From contig NZ_JAZDDH010000001.1 of assembly GCF_037081715.1 (NCBI RefSeq), positions 1,612,001-1,676,000 of the forward strand: a stretch of 64,000 nt of DNA, written 5' to 3'. This document shows, piece after piece, positions 33,358 to 42,223 of the stretch. A model generated the notes under the pieces. It had not been told where the DNA came from, did not search any database, and saw nothing but the letters and a program-made list of their open reading frames with translations. The stretch comes from Halalkalicoccus sp. CG83 (GTDB lineage Archaea; Halobacteriota; Halobacteria; Halobacteriales; Halalkalicoccaceae). Positions within the stretch are counted from its first letter, which is position 1, and each line of letters opens with the position of its first letter. The translations under genes were made by a program, and so were the position numbers.

Positions 33358-34034
33358 TCACCGTCGTACTCGAGAAGCGACGGCGATCGGGCGTCCGCGT
33401 CGAACGATCCGGGTTCACGACGTCCGCGGCGGGCGTCGTCGATGGCCGACTCGAGCAGTTCGATCGCGACCGCGTTCGCCCCCTCCGGGATCACGAGGTC
33501 GGCGTGCTTCTTCGTCGGCTCGACGAACTGCTCGTGCATCGGTTTGACCGTCGAGAGGTACTGCTCCATCACTCCCTCGAGGCTGCGCCCGCGTTCGAGC
33601 ACGTCGCGGCGGATCCGCCGGAGGATCCGTACGTCGGCGTCGGTCTCGACGTAGAGCTTGAGATCGAGCATCTCGTTTATCACCTCGTCGTACAGCGCGA
33701 AGATCCCCTCGACGACGATCACGTCGGTCGGCTCGACGCGGACCCGCTCGTCGGTCCGGGCGTGCTCGGCGAAGTCGTACTGGGGCATCTCGACCGCCCG
33801 ACCCTCGAGCAGACCTTCGAGCTGGGTCCGGATCAGTCCCCACTCGAACGCCGAGGGGTGGTCGTAGTTGATCGACTCGCGTTCCTCGAACGAGAGGTCC
33901 GTGTCCTCGTAGTAGTTGTCGAGCGGGACGTGGGTAACGGCCCCGTCGAAGCCGTCGGTCACCTCGTGGGCGACGGTGGTCTTCCCCGCGCCGGTACCCC
34001 CGGCGATCCCGATCACGAACGAGGGAATGGTCAT
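33354..34034 (-). CDS. udk: uridine kinase
   Basis: 226 residues. Phosphorylates uridine (and cytidine) in pyrimidine salvage. The Walker A motif 'GIAGGTGAGKTTVA' is at the N terminus, then 'VPLDNYYEDTDLSFEERESINYDHPSAFEW' (nucleoside site), 'MPQYDFAEHAR', 'VIVVEGIFALYDE' (Walker B region) and 'RRIRRDVLERGRSLEGVMEQY' (lid). A CGTTAAAGC box about 27 nt upstream supports the chosen ATG. The C-terminal 25 residues are a variable acidic tail. Confidence 0.93.
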   Translation of the reverse strand: MTIPSFVIGIAGGTGAGKTTVAHEVTDGFDGAVTHVPLDNYYEDTDLSFEERESINYDHPSAFEWGLIRTQLEGLLEGRAVEMPQYDFAEHARTDERVRVEPTDVIVVEGIFALYDEVINEMLDLKLYVETDADVRILRRIRRDVLERGRSLEGVMEQYLSTVKPMHEQFVEPTKKHADLVIPEGANAVAIELLESAIDDARRGRREPGSFDADARSPSLLEYDGD

Positions 34035-34167
34035 CGTCGAGGGTGGCGGTGCCGAGCGCTTTAACGTCCCGATTCCGGGTTCGGATCCGCGATCGCTAAA
34101 GTAGATCGTCCGTGGGAATAAGTCTACTGGGGGTACGCTTTAGCCGTCCGCCGTGGAAATGGATAGC

Positions 34168-34722
34168 ATGGTCGAGGATCGCACAGTGAGGGAAGCGATG
34201 ACCACGGCATACGTGGGAGTGAGCGAATCGGATACGATCGGTGACGTGGTCGACGTCATGTTCGACGACGGGGTCGCGGGGGTGGTCGTTCTCCGTGGAC
34301 AGAACCCCGTCGGCACCGTCACCGAGCGCGACCTGCTGCGGGCGGCCGCGACGGGAGCGCTCCCGCTCGAGGCGGGGATCGCCTCCGTGATGTCGGGACC
34401 GGGTCCGAGCATCGACGTCGAGACGCCGCTCGCGGAGGCCGCGAGCACGCTCTCGACGGAGAACGAACGACAGCTGCTCGTCACGAACGGGGACGGCGAC
34501 GGGCTGGTCGGTATCCTGACCGCACAGGACGTCATCGCCGCCGCCGCCTCCTCGTTCTCCTCGCCCGATCCCGAGCCCGAGACGACGCCGATGGCGATGG
34601 ACGAACGACCCGAACGACCCGAGTACACGACCCAGAGCGTCTGTGAGGTGTGTGGGTCGCTGATGCCCGAACTCGAGACGGTCGACGGACAGGCCGTCTG
34701 CAGCGACTGTCGTGCGGTCTGA
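34168..34722 (+). CDS. CBS-domain protein with C-terminal zinc ribbon
   Basis: 184 residues from the ATG at 34168; GTG 34153 and ATG 34159 are in frame, but the TATA-like CGCTTTAG (34136-34143) is about 27 nt before 34168. Two CBS motifs: 'TVREAMTTAYVGVSESDTIGDVVDVMFDDGVAGVVVL' with 'GTVTERDLLRA', and 'SIASVMSGPGPSIDVETPLAEAASTLS'-like with 'GILTAQDVIAA'. A short zinc ribbon follows (CEVCG...CSDC). CBS pairs bind adenosyl ligands; the ribbon suggests a nucleic-acid or protein partner. Regulatory target unknown. Confidence 0.85.
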   Translation: MVEDRTVREAMTTAYVGVSESDTIGDVVDVMFDDGVAGVVVLRGQNPVGTVTERDLLRAAATGALPLEAGIASVMSGPGPSIDVETPLAEAASTLSTENERQLLVTNGDGDGLVGILTAQDVIAAAASSFSSPDPEPETTPMAMDERPERPEYTTQSVCEVCGSLMPELETVDGQAVCSDCRAV

Positions 34723-34763
34723 CCGATCGACCCATCCGTCCGGATCCCGTCGGTCGAGACGGA

Positions 34764-35297
34764 ATGGACCCCGAGACGGCGATCGAACCGGCGACGCTCG
34801 AGGAGGTCTCGACGATCGCGGACTGCTGGGTGGCGCTCGCGAGCGACCAGCGCACCCACGGCTCACATCTGGCCGCGGCGGCGAACCGCGAGCGGATCCT
34901 CGACTCGATCGCCCACCACGTCGCGGAGGGAACGCTGTTGGTCGCGTGGGCGGACGTCGATGAGGGCGGGGATCGCGACGGAGACGAGCGGGCGAGCGAG
35001 AGCGAGTCGGAGATCGTCGGCTTCGTCATGTTCTCGATCGAACAGCGCCTCTACGCCGTCTCGACGACTCGAGGAATCGTCCACAACCTCTACGTGGTCC
35101 CCGAGCGCCGCGGCGAGGGGATCGGCTCCGAGCTGCTCTCGGCAGCCGAGAGCGAACTCGCCGGGCGCGGCGCCGAACGGATCAGCCTCGAGGCGCTGGT
35201 CGGCAACGACGAGGCGCGTCGCTTCTACGAGGCGCAGGGCTACACACCCCACCGGATCGAGTTCGAGAAACGAGCCGAAACGGATAACACGACGTAA
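34764..35297 (+). CDS. GNAT family N-acetyltransferase
   Basis: 177 residues from the ATG at 34764. The acetyl-CoA site is clear: 'LYVVPERRGEGIGSELLSAAESELAGRGAERISLEAL' (motif A, R/Q-x-x-G-x-G) and 'NDEARRFYEAQGY' (motif B). An acidic insertion 'DEGGDRDGDERASESESE' lies in the middle. The acceptor substrate is unknown. It follows the CBS gene by 41 bases on the same strand and may be cotranscribed. Confidence 0.88.
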   Translation: MDPETAIEPATLEEVSTIADCWVALASDQRTHGSHLAAAANRERILDSIAHHVAEGTLLVAWADVDEGGDRDGDERASESESEIVGFVMFSIEQRLYAVSTTRGIVHNLYVVPERRGEGIGSELLSAAESELAGRGAERISLEALVGNDEARRFYEAQGYTPHRIEFEKRAETDNTT

Positions 35298-35316
35298 CGA
35301 GAGCGTGTGAACGTTC

Positions 35317-35390
35317 GCCAGAGGAGCTTGGGTGGTTCAAGCACCCGACTTGTAATCGGGAGTTCGGGGGTTCAAATCCCTCCTCTGGCT
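35317..35390 (+). tRNA. tRNA-Thr (TGT)
   Basis: 74-nt class I tRNA. The acceptor GCCAGAG (35317-35323) pairs with CTCTGGC (35383-35389), discriminator T. The D arm GCTT...AAGC, anticodon stem CCCGA/TCGGG with loop CTTGTAA giving TGT, and T arm GGGGG-TTCAAAT-CCCTC are all intact. CCA is not encoded. Confidence 0.95.
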
Positions 35391-35580
35391 TCTTACCCTC
35401 GGGATACGTTTCACGTACAACGGCCGGTCGATACGCCGTTCAATCCCACATGGCAGTGAGTTCGATGGCGTCTTCCGCAGTGACTACCGCTGACCAAGGC
35501 GAAGCGGCGACGGTGAGACGACGGACGAGAGCGCCACAGCGGCCATCGAGGCCGTCGGTCCACGCGGGCAAACCCAGGAC

Positions 35581-36303
35581 TCACGCGTCATCGCCGACGG
35601 ACTGGTCGGCACTCTCGACGTGGTCGGCGAGGGTCCCGAGGAAACGGGCGGCGTCGGCCCCGTCGACGACCCGATGATCGAAGCTCAGGTCGAGCGTCAG
35701 TCGTCGACGAAACTCGACGTCGCCGTCGTCGGGTCGGGCACGTTCGACGATCCGGCCGACCCCGAGGATCGCCACCTCGGGCGGGTTGATGACCGGGGTG
35801 AACGAGTCGACGCCGAGGGGACCCAGGTTCGAGACGGTGATCGTGCCGCCTCGGAGATCGCGCATCTCGTACTCGCCACGCTGGACGCGGTCGGTCAGAC
35901 GACGGCGCTCGGTCGCGATCTCGTTCAGTGATTTCGAGCCGATGTCCGCGATCACGGGTGCGACGAGGCCGGCATCGATGTCGACGGCGACGCCGACGTT
36001 GTGTTCCTCGTACAACCGGTGTGTACCGTCCTCGAACGTCGCGTTGAACGACGGGTGGGTCTCGAGCGTCTCCGAGAGCGCAGCGAGCAGGACGTCCATG
36101 ACCGAGACGTCGTCGGTGGTATCGGCCACGGTCACCACTGCTTCCGCGTCCACCTCGCGACTCACCGTCACGTGGACCGCGTTCTGATAGCTCTCCTGGA
36201 GGCGGTTCGCGATGGTCCTGCGCATCGGACTCAGGGATCGCTCGTCGACGACCGTCCGTGGCGCAGGGCCATCGTCGTCGCTGTTCTCCGGCACGGAAAT
36301 CAC
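35581..36303 (-). CDS. 2-oxoacid dehydrogenase E2 catalytic domain (acyltransferase, no lipoyl domain)
   Basis: 240 residues, GTG start at 36303 overlapping the stop of the lipoyl gene (GTGA). It contains only the E2 catalytic core: 'SLSPMRRTIANRLQESYQNAVHVTVSREVDAE', 'THPSFNATF', 'GLVAPVI', 'GGTITVSNLGPLGVDSFTPVINPPEVAILGVG' and the active-site 'FDHRVVDGADAARFL' (HxxxDG). The usual N-terminal lipoyl and subunit-binding domains are absent, the lipoyl domain being a separate gene just upstream. It forms the core of a pyruvate-, acetoin- or branched-chain-type dehydrogenase complex and transfers the acyl group to CoA. Confidence 0.9.
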   Translation of the reverse strand: MISVPENSDDDGPAPRTVVDERSLSPMRRTIANRLQESYQNAVHVTVSREVDAEAVVTVADTTDDVSVMDVLLAALSETLETHPSFNATFEDGTHRLYEEHNVGVAVDIDAGLVAPVIADIGSKSLNEIATERRRLTDRVQRGEYEMRDLRGGTITVSNLGPLGVDSFTPVINPPEVAILGVGRIVERARPDDGDVEFRRRLTLDLSFDHRVVDGADAARFLGTLADHVESADQSVGDDA

Positions 36304-36563
36304 CCCGGCTCGATCCACGCGAGCGTATCACCGATCGTGAACTCGTCACCCTCGTCGTGAGCGATCTCGTCCAGCGTGCCGTCGGTAGGTGCCTCCATGT
36401 CGACGCTGACCTTCTCGACCTGTATCTCACAGAGGCTGTCACCCTCTTCGACGGCGCTACCTTCGCCGACGAACCAGTTCACGACGACTCCCTCCTCGGC
36501 GTCGACGTCGGCCGTCCAGTCCCCGTCGGCGGCGATGGCGACGCGGTCGGTGTTCTCGCTCAT
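36300..36563 (-). CDS. stand-alone lipoyl-domain protein
   Basis: 87 residues, a complete biotinyl/lipoyl domain: 'GVVVNWFVGEGSAVEEGDSLCEIQVEKVSVDMEAPTDGTLDEI'. The lipoylated Lys lies in 'QVEKVSVDM' where E2 proteins have 'ETDKA'. Start ATG directly abuts the E1beta stop (TAGATG); its own stop overlaps the E2 GTG. It probably acts as the swinging-arm carrier between E1 and the separate E2 core. Confidence 0.9.
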   Translation of the reverse strand: MSENTDRVAIAADGDWTADVDAEEGVVVNWFVGEGSAVEEGDSLCEIQVEKVSVDMEAPTDGTLDEIAHDEGDEFTIGDTLAWIEPG

Positions 36564-37592
36564 CTATCGAGTGGCCTGGATGGCGTCCTCGATGTCCTGA
36601 ACGTCCGGGATGACCTCGTTCTCCATGGACCGGGCGTACGGGATCGGGACGTCGGGAAGGGCGACCCGCTCGACGGCGTCCAGATTCTCGAGCGCTTCGT
36701 CGGCGACGCTGGCGACGATCTCGCCCGTGACGCCGAACGACCGGTAGTCCTCGTCCACGACGACCAGATTGCCGGTCTTCCGGACCGAGTCGACGACCGT
36801 CTCCGTGTCCAACGGTACGAGCGTACGCAGATCGATCACCTCGGCGTCGACGCCGTCGTCGGCCAACGACTCGGCGGCCTCGAGCGCCCGGTGGACGTGA
36901 AGCCCGAGCGTGACGACGGTGACGTCGGAACCCTCTCGCTTGACGTCGGCGCTCCCGAACGGGATCGTGTAGTCCGTTTTGGGAACCGGCGTTTTCGGTC
37001 CGCCGGGTGCGGGCATCCAGCCGATGCCCATCAGGCGCTTGTGGAACAGATAGACGACGGGGTCGTCGTCGCGGATGGCGTTGTGCATCAGTCCCTTGGC
37101 GTCGTAGGCCGTCGACGGGACGACGACCTTCATGCCGGGGAGGTGGGCGAAGGTTCCGTAGAGGGTCTGTGAGTGCTGGCCGGCGTCGTTGTACGTGCCG
37201 CCGACGGCGGCGGTGAGCACCATCGGGACGTTCACCGATCCCCCGCTCATGTAGGTGTTCTTCGCCATGTTGTTGTAGATCTGGTCCATCGCGACGCCGA
37301 AGAAGTCGACGAACATCAGCTCCGCGATGGGGCGCATCCCCGCCTGTGCGGCGCCGACGGCCGCGCCGAGGTACGCGGTCTCGCTGATCGGGACGTCCAT
37401 CACCCGATCGTAGCCGAACTCGTCGAGCAGTCCCTCGGTGCTGTCGAAGATGCCGCCGTAGTCGGCGACGTCCTCGCCCATGTAGAACACCTCCTCGTCC
37501 TCGCGCATCTCGTGGGCGATCGCCTCGACCATCGCCCGGCTCATCGTCAGTTCACGCTCGACCACCCGTCGGTCCCGTTCCTCTTGTGCCAT
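36564..37592 (-). CDS. 2-oxoacid dehydrogenase E1 component, beta subunit
   Basis: 342 residues. Transketolase-like pyrimidine-binding domain: 'EDEEVFYMGEDVADYGGIFDSTEGLLDEFGYDRVMDVPISETAYLGAAVGAAQAGMRPIAE', 'GGTYNDAGQHSQTLYGTFAHLPGMKVVVPST', then the C-terminal transketolase domain with 'VIDLRTLVPLDTETVVDSV'. With the alpha subunit it decarboxylates a 2-oxo acid using thiamine diphosphate. The ATG overlaps the E1alpha stop by one base (TGATG). Confidence 0.93.
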   Translation of the reverse strand: MAQEERDRRVVERELTMSRAMVEAIAHEMREDEEVFYMGEDVADYGGIFDSTEGLLDEFGYDRVMDVPISETAYLGAAVGAAQAGMRPIAELMFVDFFGVAMDQIYNNMAKNTYMSGGSVNVPMVLTAAVGGTYNDAGQHSQTLYGTFAHLPGMKVVVPSTAYDAKGLMHNAIRDDDPVVYLFHKRLMGIGWMPAPGGPKTPVPKTDYTIPFGSADVKREGSDVTVVTLGLHVHRALEAAESLADDGVDAEVIDLRTLVPLDTETVVDSVRKTGNLVVVDEDYRSFGVTGEIVASVADEALENLDAVERVALPDVPIPYARSMENEVIPDVQDIEDAIQATR

Positions 37593-38638
37593 CAGTCGTC
37601 ACCTCCCGCGAGTTCGAACTCCGGTTCGCTGTCCGTCGCGCCCGACGGCGGGTTCACGAACACGTCCTCGTACGCGTCCTCCGGATCGGGCCGTGGCTGG
37701 TCCTTGGCCCACTCGATGGCCTCGTCGACGCGCTCCTGGGCCTTCGTCCGGAGTTCGTCGAGCGTCTCCCCTTCGATACCGTACGCCTCCATGTCCTCGA
37801 CGAGGCGTTCGATCGAATCGCGCGCCGCCGCCGCCTCCTGGTTCTCCGTGGGTCGATACGCCTCCGGATCGCCCATGAAGTGGCCCATCCGCCGGTGGAC
37901 TTGCACCTCCATGAGCGTCGGGCCGTTCTGATCGCGGGCGCGGCCGATCGCGTCCCCGGCGGCCTCGTAGATGGCCACGGCGTCGTCGTAGTCGACGCGG
38001 ACGCCGGGCATGTCGAACCCGCCGGCCCGCTTCGAACCGTCCCGAACGTCGCTCACCCGCTCTTTGGGCATGCTGATCGCCCAGTCGTTGTCCTCGATGA
38101 CGAACACGACCGGCAGGTCGTGGACGGCGGCGAAGTTCAGCGACTCCAGGAACGCGCCCTGGCTGATGGCGCCCTCGCCGAGGAACGCGACGGCGACGCT
38201 GTCCTCGTTGCGTTTCTTGGCGGCGAGACCGGCGCCGGCGGCGGGCGGACACCCCTGGGCGATGATGCCGCTCCCGGCGAAGTTGATCTCCGGGTCGAAC
38301 AGGTGCATGTGGCCTCCCTTCCCCTTGCTCAGACCGGTCTCGCGGCCGAAGATCTCCGCTGTCGTTCGTTTCAGATCGATCCCTTTCGCGATGGCGACGT
38401 GGTGTGGTCGATGCGGTGCGGTGACGGTGTCCTCGTCCTCGAGATGATGGCAGACGCCGACGGCGGCGGCCTCCTGCCCCGCGGCGAGGTGGAGCTCTCC
38501 GGGAATCGGCCCCGCCGAGATGTCGAACGCGGGCTGTTTGCCCTCGAGGTACTCCTCCTGGAGGCGCTCCTCGTAGTACCGCGCGGTCACCATGTCCTCG
38601 TACATCCGGGTCAAGTGTCCTCTGCTAACGCTTGGCAT
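37592..38638 (-). CDS. 2-oxoacid dehydrogenase E1 component, alpha subunit
   Basis: 348 residues from the ATG at 38636-38638, with the TATA box CTATAATAG 27 nt upstream. The thiamine diphosphate motif is 'GEGAISQGAFLESLNFAAVHDLPVVFVIEDNDWAIS' (GxG...N). Other landmarks: 'EELHLAAGQEAAAVGVC'-type start, 'GRETGLSKGKGGHMH' and 'HRRMGHFMGDPEAYRP'. The sequence 'WAISMP' is closer to branched-chain and acetoin-type E1 than to bacterial pyruvate E1, but the substrate is uncertain. First gene of a four-gene operon lacking a local E3. Confidence 0.92.
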   Translation of the reverse strand: MPSVSRGHLTRMYEDMVTARYYEERLQEEYLEGKQPAFDISAGPIPGELHLAAGQEAAAVGVCHHLEDEDTVTAPHRPHHVAIAKGIDLKRTTAEIFGRETGLSKGKGGHMHLFDPEINFAGSGIIAQGCPPAAGAGLAAKKRNEDSVAVAFLGEGAISQGAFLESLNFAAVHDLPVVFVIEDNDWAISMPKERVSDVRDGSKRAGGFDMPGVRVDYDDAVAIYEAAGDAIGRARDQNGPTLMEVQVHRRMGHFMGDPEAYRPTENQEAAAARDSIERLVEDMEAYGIEGETLDELRTKAQERVDEAIEWAKDQPRPDPEDAYEDVFVNPPSGATDSEPEFELAGGDD

Positions 38639-38660
38639 GATGGTATGAGCGTATTGATGA

Positions 38661-38669
38661 CTATTATAG
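38661..38669 (-). promoter_or_regulatory. TATA box of the E1alpha operon
   Basis: CTATTATAG on the plus strand (CTATAATAG on the coding strand) lies in a locally AT-rich stretch, centred 27 nt upstream of the E1alpha ATG. It is one of the clearest haloarchaeal TATA elements in the window and implies a leaderless mRNA for the complex. Confidence 0.7.
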
Positions 38670-38808
38670 TTGAGGGGGTTTTCGGCCGAATCGCCACCCG
38701 ACGTGGACGACCTCCGACGGCGAGTGGAAGAGGGGTCGGGAGTCACCGGTAGCGGTCGCTGAAGGCTCCGTCTGAACGCTAGTCGTCTGATTTGCCGCTT
38801 CGGGTCTC

Positions 38809-39792
38809 TCAGAAGTCGCCGAGCGAGCGCTGGTTGCGAACCAGGGGGTAGGCCTCGTAGCCCTCCTCGCGCGTGAGATGCGTCGCGAGCGCCTCGGCGG
38901 AGCCGTGCTGGGTGTAGACGACCTCGGGGTCGACGGTGCGAACCACCTCCAGCAGTTCGGCGAAATCGCAGTGGTCCGAGAGGGGGAACGTCGCGTGGTA
39001 GTCCCCACGGTATTTGAACGCGTCGTCGATCGCCCACCCCGAGAACCCCGCCTTGATCGCCTCCCGTTCGCGGACGAGCGCGTCGACGAACGAGAGCTTG
39101 TTCGTCTGCGTCGGTAGGACGAGGACGTCTCCGGCGCCGAGCTCCGTCCCCTCGCGATACCGCCGGGCTCCGAACTCGACGTCGCAGTGCTCCTCGATCA
39201 CCGCGTTGATCCTGGCGGTCGCCTGCGTCACGAACAGCCGTTCCCGTGAGGACCGGTTCGCGAGCAACTGGAGCTCCTGGGCTCGACCCAGCGTGTAGCC
39301 GAAGGCGAGCACCGGCCGGTCGTACGTCCCGTCCAGCCACTCGACGATCTCCCGTTCGACCGTCTCCTGGGGCGGAAGCACGTACGCCGGCTCGCCGTAG
39401 GTCGCCTCGATCACGAGCACGTCCGCGTCGACCGGCTCGAATCCCTCGAGGTAGAAGCGATCGCGGATCGAGAGGTCGCCGGTGTAGAGATACCGGGTCC
39501 CGTCGGGGTCCGTGATCCGCGTGGCGCTCGACCCGGGGACGTGTCCGGCGTCGAAGAGCTCCACTGCGGGGTGCGTCCGGCGCTCGAGCGGCGTCTCCTC
39601 GCGCCGGGCGCGGGCGAGCGCCGCCGTCAGGTCGGAACAGATCACGGCGCCGGGGTCGTCCCGGTAGAGGTGATCGCCGTGTGCGTGGCTCAGGACGCGA
39701 ACCCCGTCGCCGGTACGTTCGCCGTCACAGACGACGGTCTTGCCGTTCGTGAGGTCGAACCGGACGCCGTCGCCGAGACGAACCCGGCGCAT
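38809..39792 (-). CDS. metallo-beta-lactamase fold exonuclease (SNM1/beta-CASP-like)
   Basis: 327 residues. Motif 'VLSHAHGDHLY' (HxHxDH), 'FDAGHVPGSS', 'YTGDLSIRD' and later 'FPLSDHCDFAELLEVV' plus 'YTQHGSAE' give the metal ligands of MBL nucleases of the SNM1/beta-CASP type, often annotated as mRNA 3'-end processing factor. It starts 67 bases downstream of the DNA ligase stop on the same strand, the same pairing seen for LigD-like repair nucleases in other organisms. A repair role is therefore inferred. Confidence 0.85.
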   Translation of the reverse strand: MRRVRLGDGVRFDLTNGKTVVCDGERTGDGVRVLSHAHGDHLYRDDPGAVICSDLTAALARARREETPLERRTHPAVELFDAGHVPGSSATRITDPDGTRYLYTGDLSIRDRFYLEGFEPVDADVLVIEATYGEPAYVLPPQETVEREIVEWLDGTYDRPVLAFGYTLGRAQELQLLANRSSRERLFVTQATARINAVIEEHCDVEFGARRYREGTELGAGDVLVLPTQTNKLSFVDALVREREAIKAGFSGWAIDDAFKYRGDYHATFPLSDHCDFAELLEVVRTVDPEVVYTQHGSAEALATHLTREEGYEAYPLVRNQRSLGDF

Positions 39793-39859
39793 CAGTCGAC
39801 CCTCGTCGTCGTTTCGATCCGGCGGGACGCCGAACCGTTCGCAGGGGGTTCCATCTGAG

Positions 39860-41550
39860 TCATTGGTTCTCGTAGAGCGTCGTGATCCGATCGAGCGTGT
39901 CCGCGTCGGCGACCGAGAGGTCCTCCCGGCGACGGACGAACCGCGGGAACCGAAGCGCGTACCCCGAGTCGTACGTCGGCGAGGACTGGATCTCCTCGTA
40001 CTCGACCTCGAGGACGACCTCCGGACGAACGGCGACGTCCCGGCCGTCGGTCTCCGTGATCAGCGGCTCGAGTCGGTCGGTGAGCGCCGCGAGCTGTTCG
40101 TCGGTGTAGCCCGTCGCCAGGCGGCCGACCTCGCGTAGCTCGTCGGCCCCCGCGTCACGACACGCCAGATACAGCCGTCCGAGCTGGTTCCGCCGCCGTC
40201 CCTCGCTGTACTTCGCGCGGGTGACGACGACGTCGAGCGGCTCCATCGTCGGCTTGACCTTCAGCATGTAGCCGACGCGTCGACCCGGCTGGTACGGAAC
40301 GTCGAGGTTCTTCAGCATCAGCCCCTCGTGGCCCGCGGCGAGCGCGTCCTCGTAGAGCTCGCGGGCCGCGGCCGGATCGTTTGGATCGAAGCGTGTATGC
40401 TGGGCCGGCTCGATCTCCCACGGTTCGGGATCGAGCACCGTCGTCAGTCGGTCCAGACGCTCGTCGAGCGAGCGCTCGAGCAGCGACTCGCCGTCGAGGT
40501 AGAGCAGATCGAAGAGGTAGACGATCACGGGCGTCCGTTCGACGGCCGCCTCGACGTCGTGTTTCCGCTTGATCCGCGTCGAGAGGTCCTGGAACGGCGT
40601 GAGCTCGCCCGTTTCGGGATCGTAGCCGACGATCTCCCCCTCGAGGATGCAGGCGTCGGCCGTGACGTGCGTACGGACGCTCTCGACGACGTCCGGGAAC
40701 TGCTCGGTGACCTCATCGAGACGCCGGGTGTACGCGCGCACCGTCCCGCCGTCCTTGTGGATCTGGATCCTGACGCCGTCGTACTTGTACTCGCCAACAC
40801 GGTCCGGTCGTCGTCGGTGATCGAGTCGATGCCGTCCTCGACGGAGTCGGCGGCGTTCGCGAGCATCACCTGGAGCGGGCGGAAGAGCTCGATCTCCAGG
40901 TCCCGGAGGCCCTGCTCGCCGGCCTCCCGGGCGGTACGCGCGACGAGCGGGTAGTCGTTGGTCACCTGGTAGGCGTACTCGACGCTCTCGGTCGCCCCTT
41001 CGCTCCCGTCGAGATACGCCTGGGCGATCGCGTCGCGAACCGTGCCCTCCCCGACGCCGATCCGTAGATGTCCGAGCACCGTTCGGACGACGTAGCGAGC
41101 CTCGTCGGGGTCGGCGCTCGAGAGGAGCTTCGCGACGGCGTCGATCCGCCGCTGGCGGCTTCCCTCGCCCTCGTACGAGACGAGATCGCGGAGCGTCTCG
41201 AAGACGTCCGTTACCGTGAGCTCCGTCGTGAACAGCGTCTGTTGGGTCTGGTTCTCGACCGCTGTGGCGGCGGCCGCACCCAGGTCGCCGGTCTCGCGCC
41301 AGGTGGCCTCGATCTCCTCCGTGTCGACGCCGGTCGCCTTGGCGATCGCCCGGGTGGTGAGGCTCGAGGAGATCCCGAGATCGACCCGCTCGTACGCGGG
41401 CGCCACCCTCCCGCGGAACAGCGGGAGCAACGTCGGAAGCTCGTCGGTGGCCGCGTCCTCCAGCGCCGACGCGAGGATAGCCGTCTTCTCGTCGGTCGAC
41501 GAGGTGGACTCGATCCGCCGATAGATCTCGACGAGGTCGCCGTACTGCAT
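39860..41550 (-). CDS. ATP-dependent DNA ligase, interrupted by a frameshift
   Basis: The N-terminal half reads from the ATG at 41548-41550 ('MQYGDLVEIYRRIES') through the DNA-binding domain to '..ITDDDRTVLA'. The C-terminal half continues in another frame from about 40793 with 'EYKYDGVRIQIH', whose Lys is the adenylation site, through 'LEGEIVGYDP', 'VYLFDLLYLDG', 'GHEGLMLKNLD', 'YMLKVKPTMEPLDVVVT' to TGA at 39860. One base appears to be missing between the two (GTGTTGGCGAGTAC; a G more would restore VLAEYKYDG). Family length is about 560 residues. Either a sequencing error or a very recent knockout; the rest is intact. Leaderless promoter CGTTTTAC about 30 nt upstream. Confidence 0.9.
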
Positions 41551-41708
41551 GTGATGGCTGTCGGTACGAATCGCGCGCGTAAAACGCTGTACCCGGATTC
41601 CGCGAGAGCGGACGGGACACGCGGAGGGGCTCCACTACACGATACGTCCAACGGACGCGACTGCGATTTCCCTCCACCGATCGAACGGGACGGTCGACCG
41701 ACGGCGAC

Positions 41709-42077
41709 CTACTCGATGAGGCACTTCACCGGGTTCGCGTCCTCGCCGAGCCGCTGTTGGTCGTCCTCCGAGATCGGTCCGCCGATCGTCTCCCACGACC
41801 CGCCTCCGTCTCCGTCGGTCTCGCCGTCTTCGATCGTCCCGTCGCCGCTCGTATCGCTCTCGTCGGCGCCGGCATCGGTGTCGGTGCGATCGTCCGTCGA
41901 GCCGTCGGACGGAGATGCGTCGGTACCCCCGAGATCGAGCGCGAGCGGCCCGACCGTCGCGAGCAGACCGAGGACGGTCAGCGCGATCCCCACGACCAGC
42001 AGCACTGCCGGTAGCCGTCTCCGCGTCGATCGTTCGCGTCTCCGCGGTGGTCGATCCGGTATCTGCCAACGACTCAC
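41709..42077 (-). CDS. small membrane protein with acidic extracytoplasmic tail
   Basis: 122 residues from a GTG at 42075-42077. An Arg-rich N terminus ('PPRRRERSTRRRLP'), one membrane segment ('AVLLVVGIALTVLGLLATVGPLAL') and a 75-residue Asp/Ser/Gly-rich tail ending 'GEDANPVKCLIE' with a single Cys. The positive-inside pattern puts the acidic tail outside. It follows copD on the same strand but after a 146-bp gap with its own repeats. The start is uncertain and the family unknown. Confidence 0.55.
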   Translation of the reverse strand: MSRWQIPDRPPRRRERSTRRRLPAVLLVVGIALTVLGLLATVGPLALDLGGTDASPSDGSTDDRTDTDAGADESDTSGDGTIEDGETDGDGGGSWETIGGPISEDDQQRLGEDANPVKCLIE

Positions 42078-42086
42078 TGGTGTTCT

Positions 42087-42120
42087 GTTCGTTCTGTGTG
42101 TTCGTTCGTTATGAACGTTC
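42087..42120. repeat. direct repeats GTTCGTTC and GAACGTTC palindrome
   Basis: GTTCGTTC occurs at 42087-42094 and 42100-42107 (13-bp register), followed by the palindrome GAACGTTC at 42113-42120. They lie immediately upstream of the GTG start of the minus-strand gene and may be regulator-binding sites. Confidence 0.45.
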
Positions 42121-42223
42121 GTCAGACACCTGTCAAGCACCGAGAGAGGTCGAGGTCCCGACCAGCACGGATCGCCCGCGATCCCGCCGAGTCCGTCGCT
42201 CGTCCGAGCCCTGTGAGCATCGC

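Noticed and set aside
35450-35677. 75-codon plus-strand frame after tRNA-Thr
   Set aside because: It runs into the antisense strand of the E2 gene, has no promoter at the right distance and an unnatural Ser/Arg/Pro composition. A short coding-like stretch just before 35580 could be a remnant, but I could not identify it.
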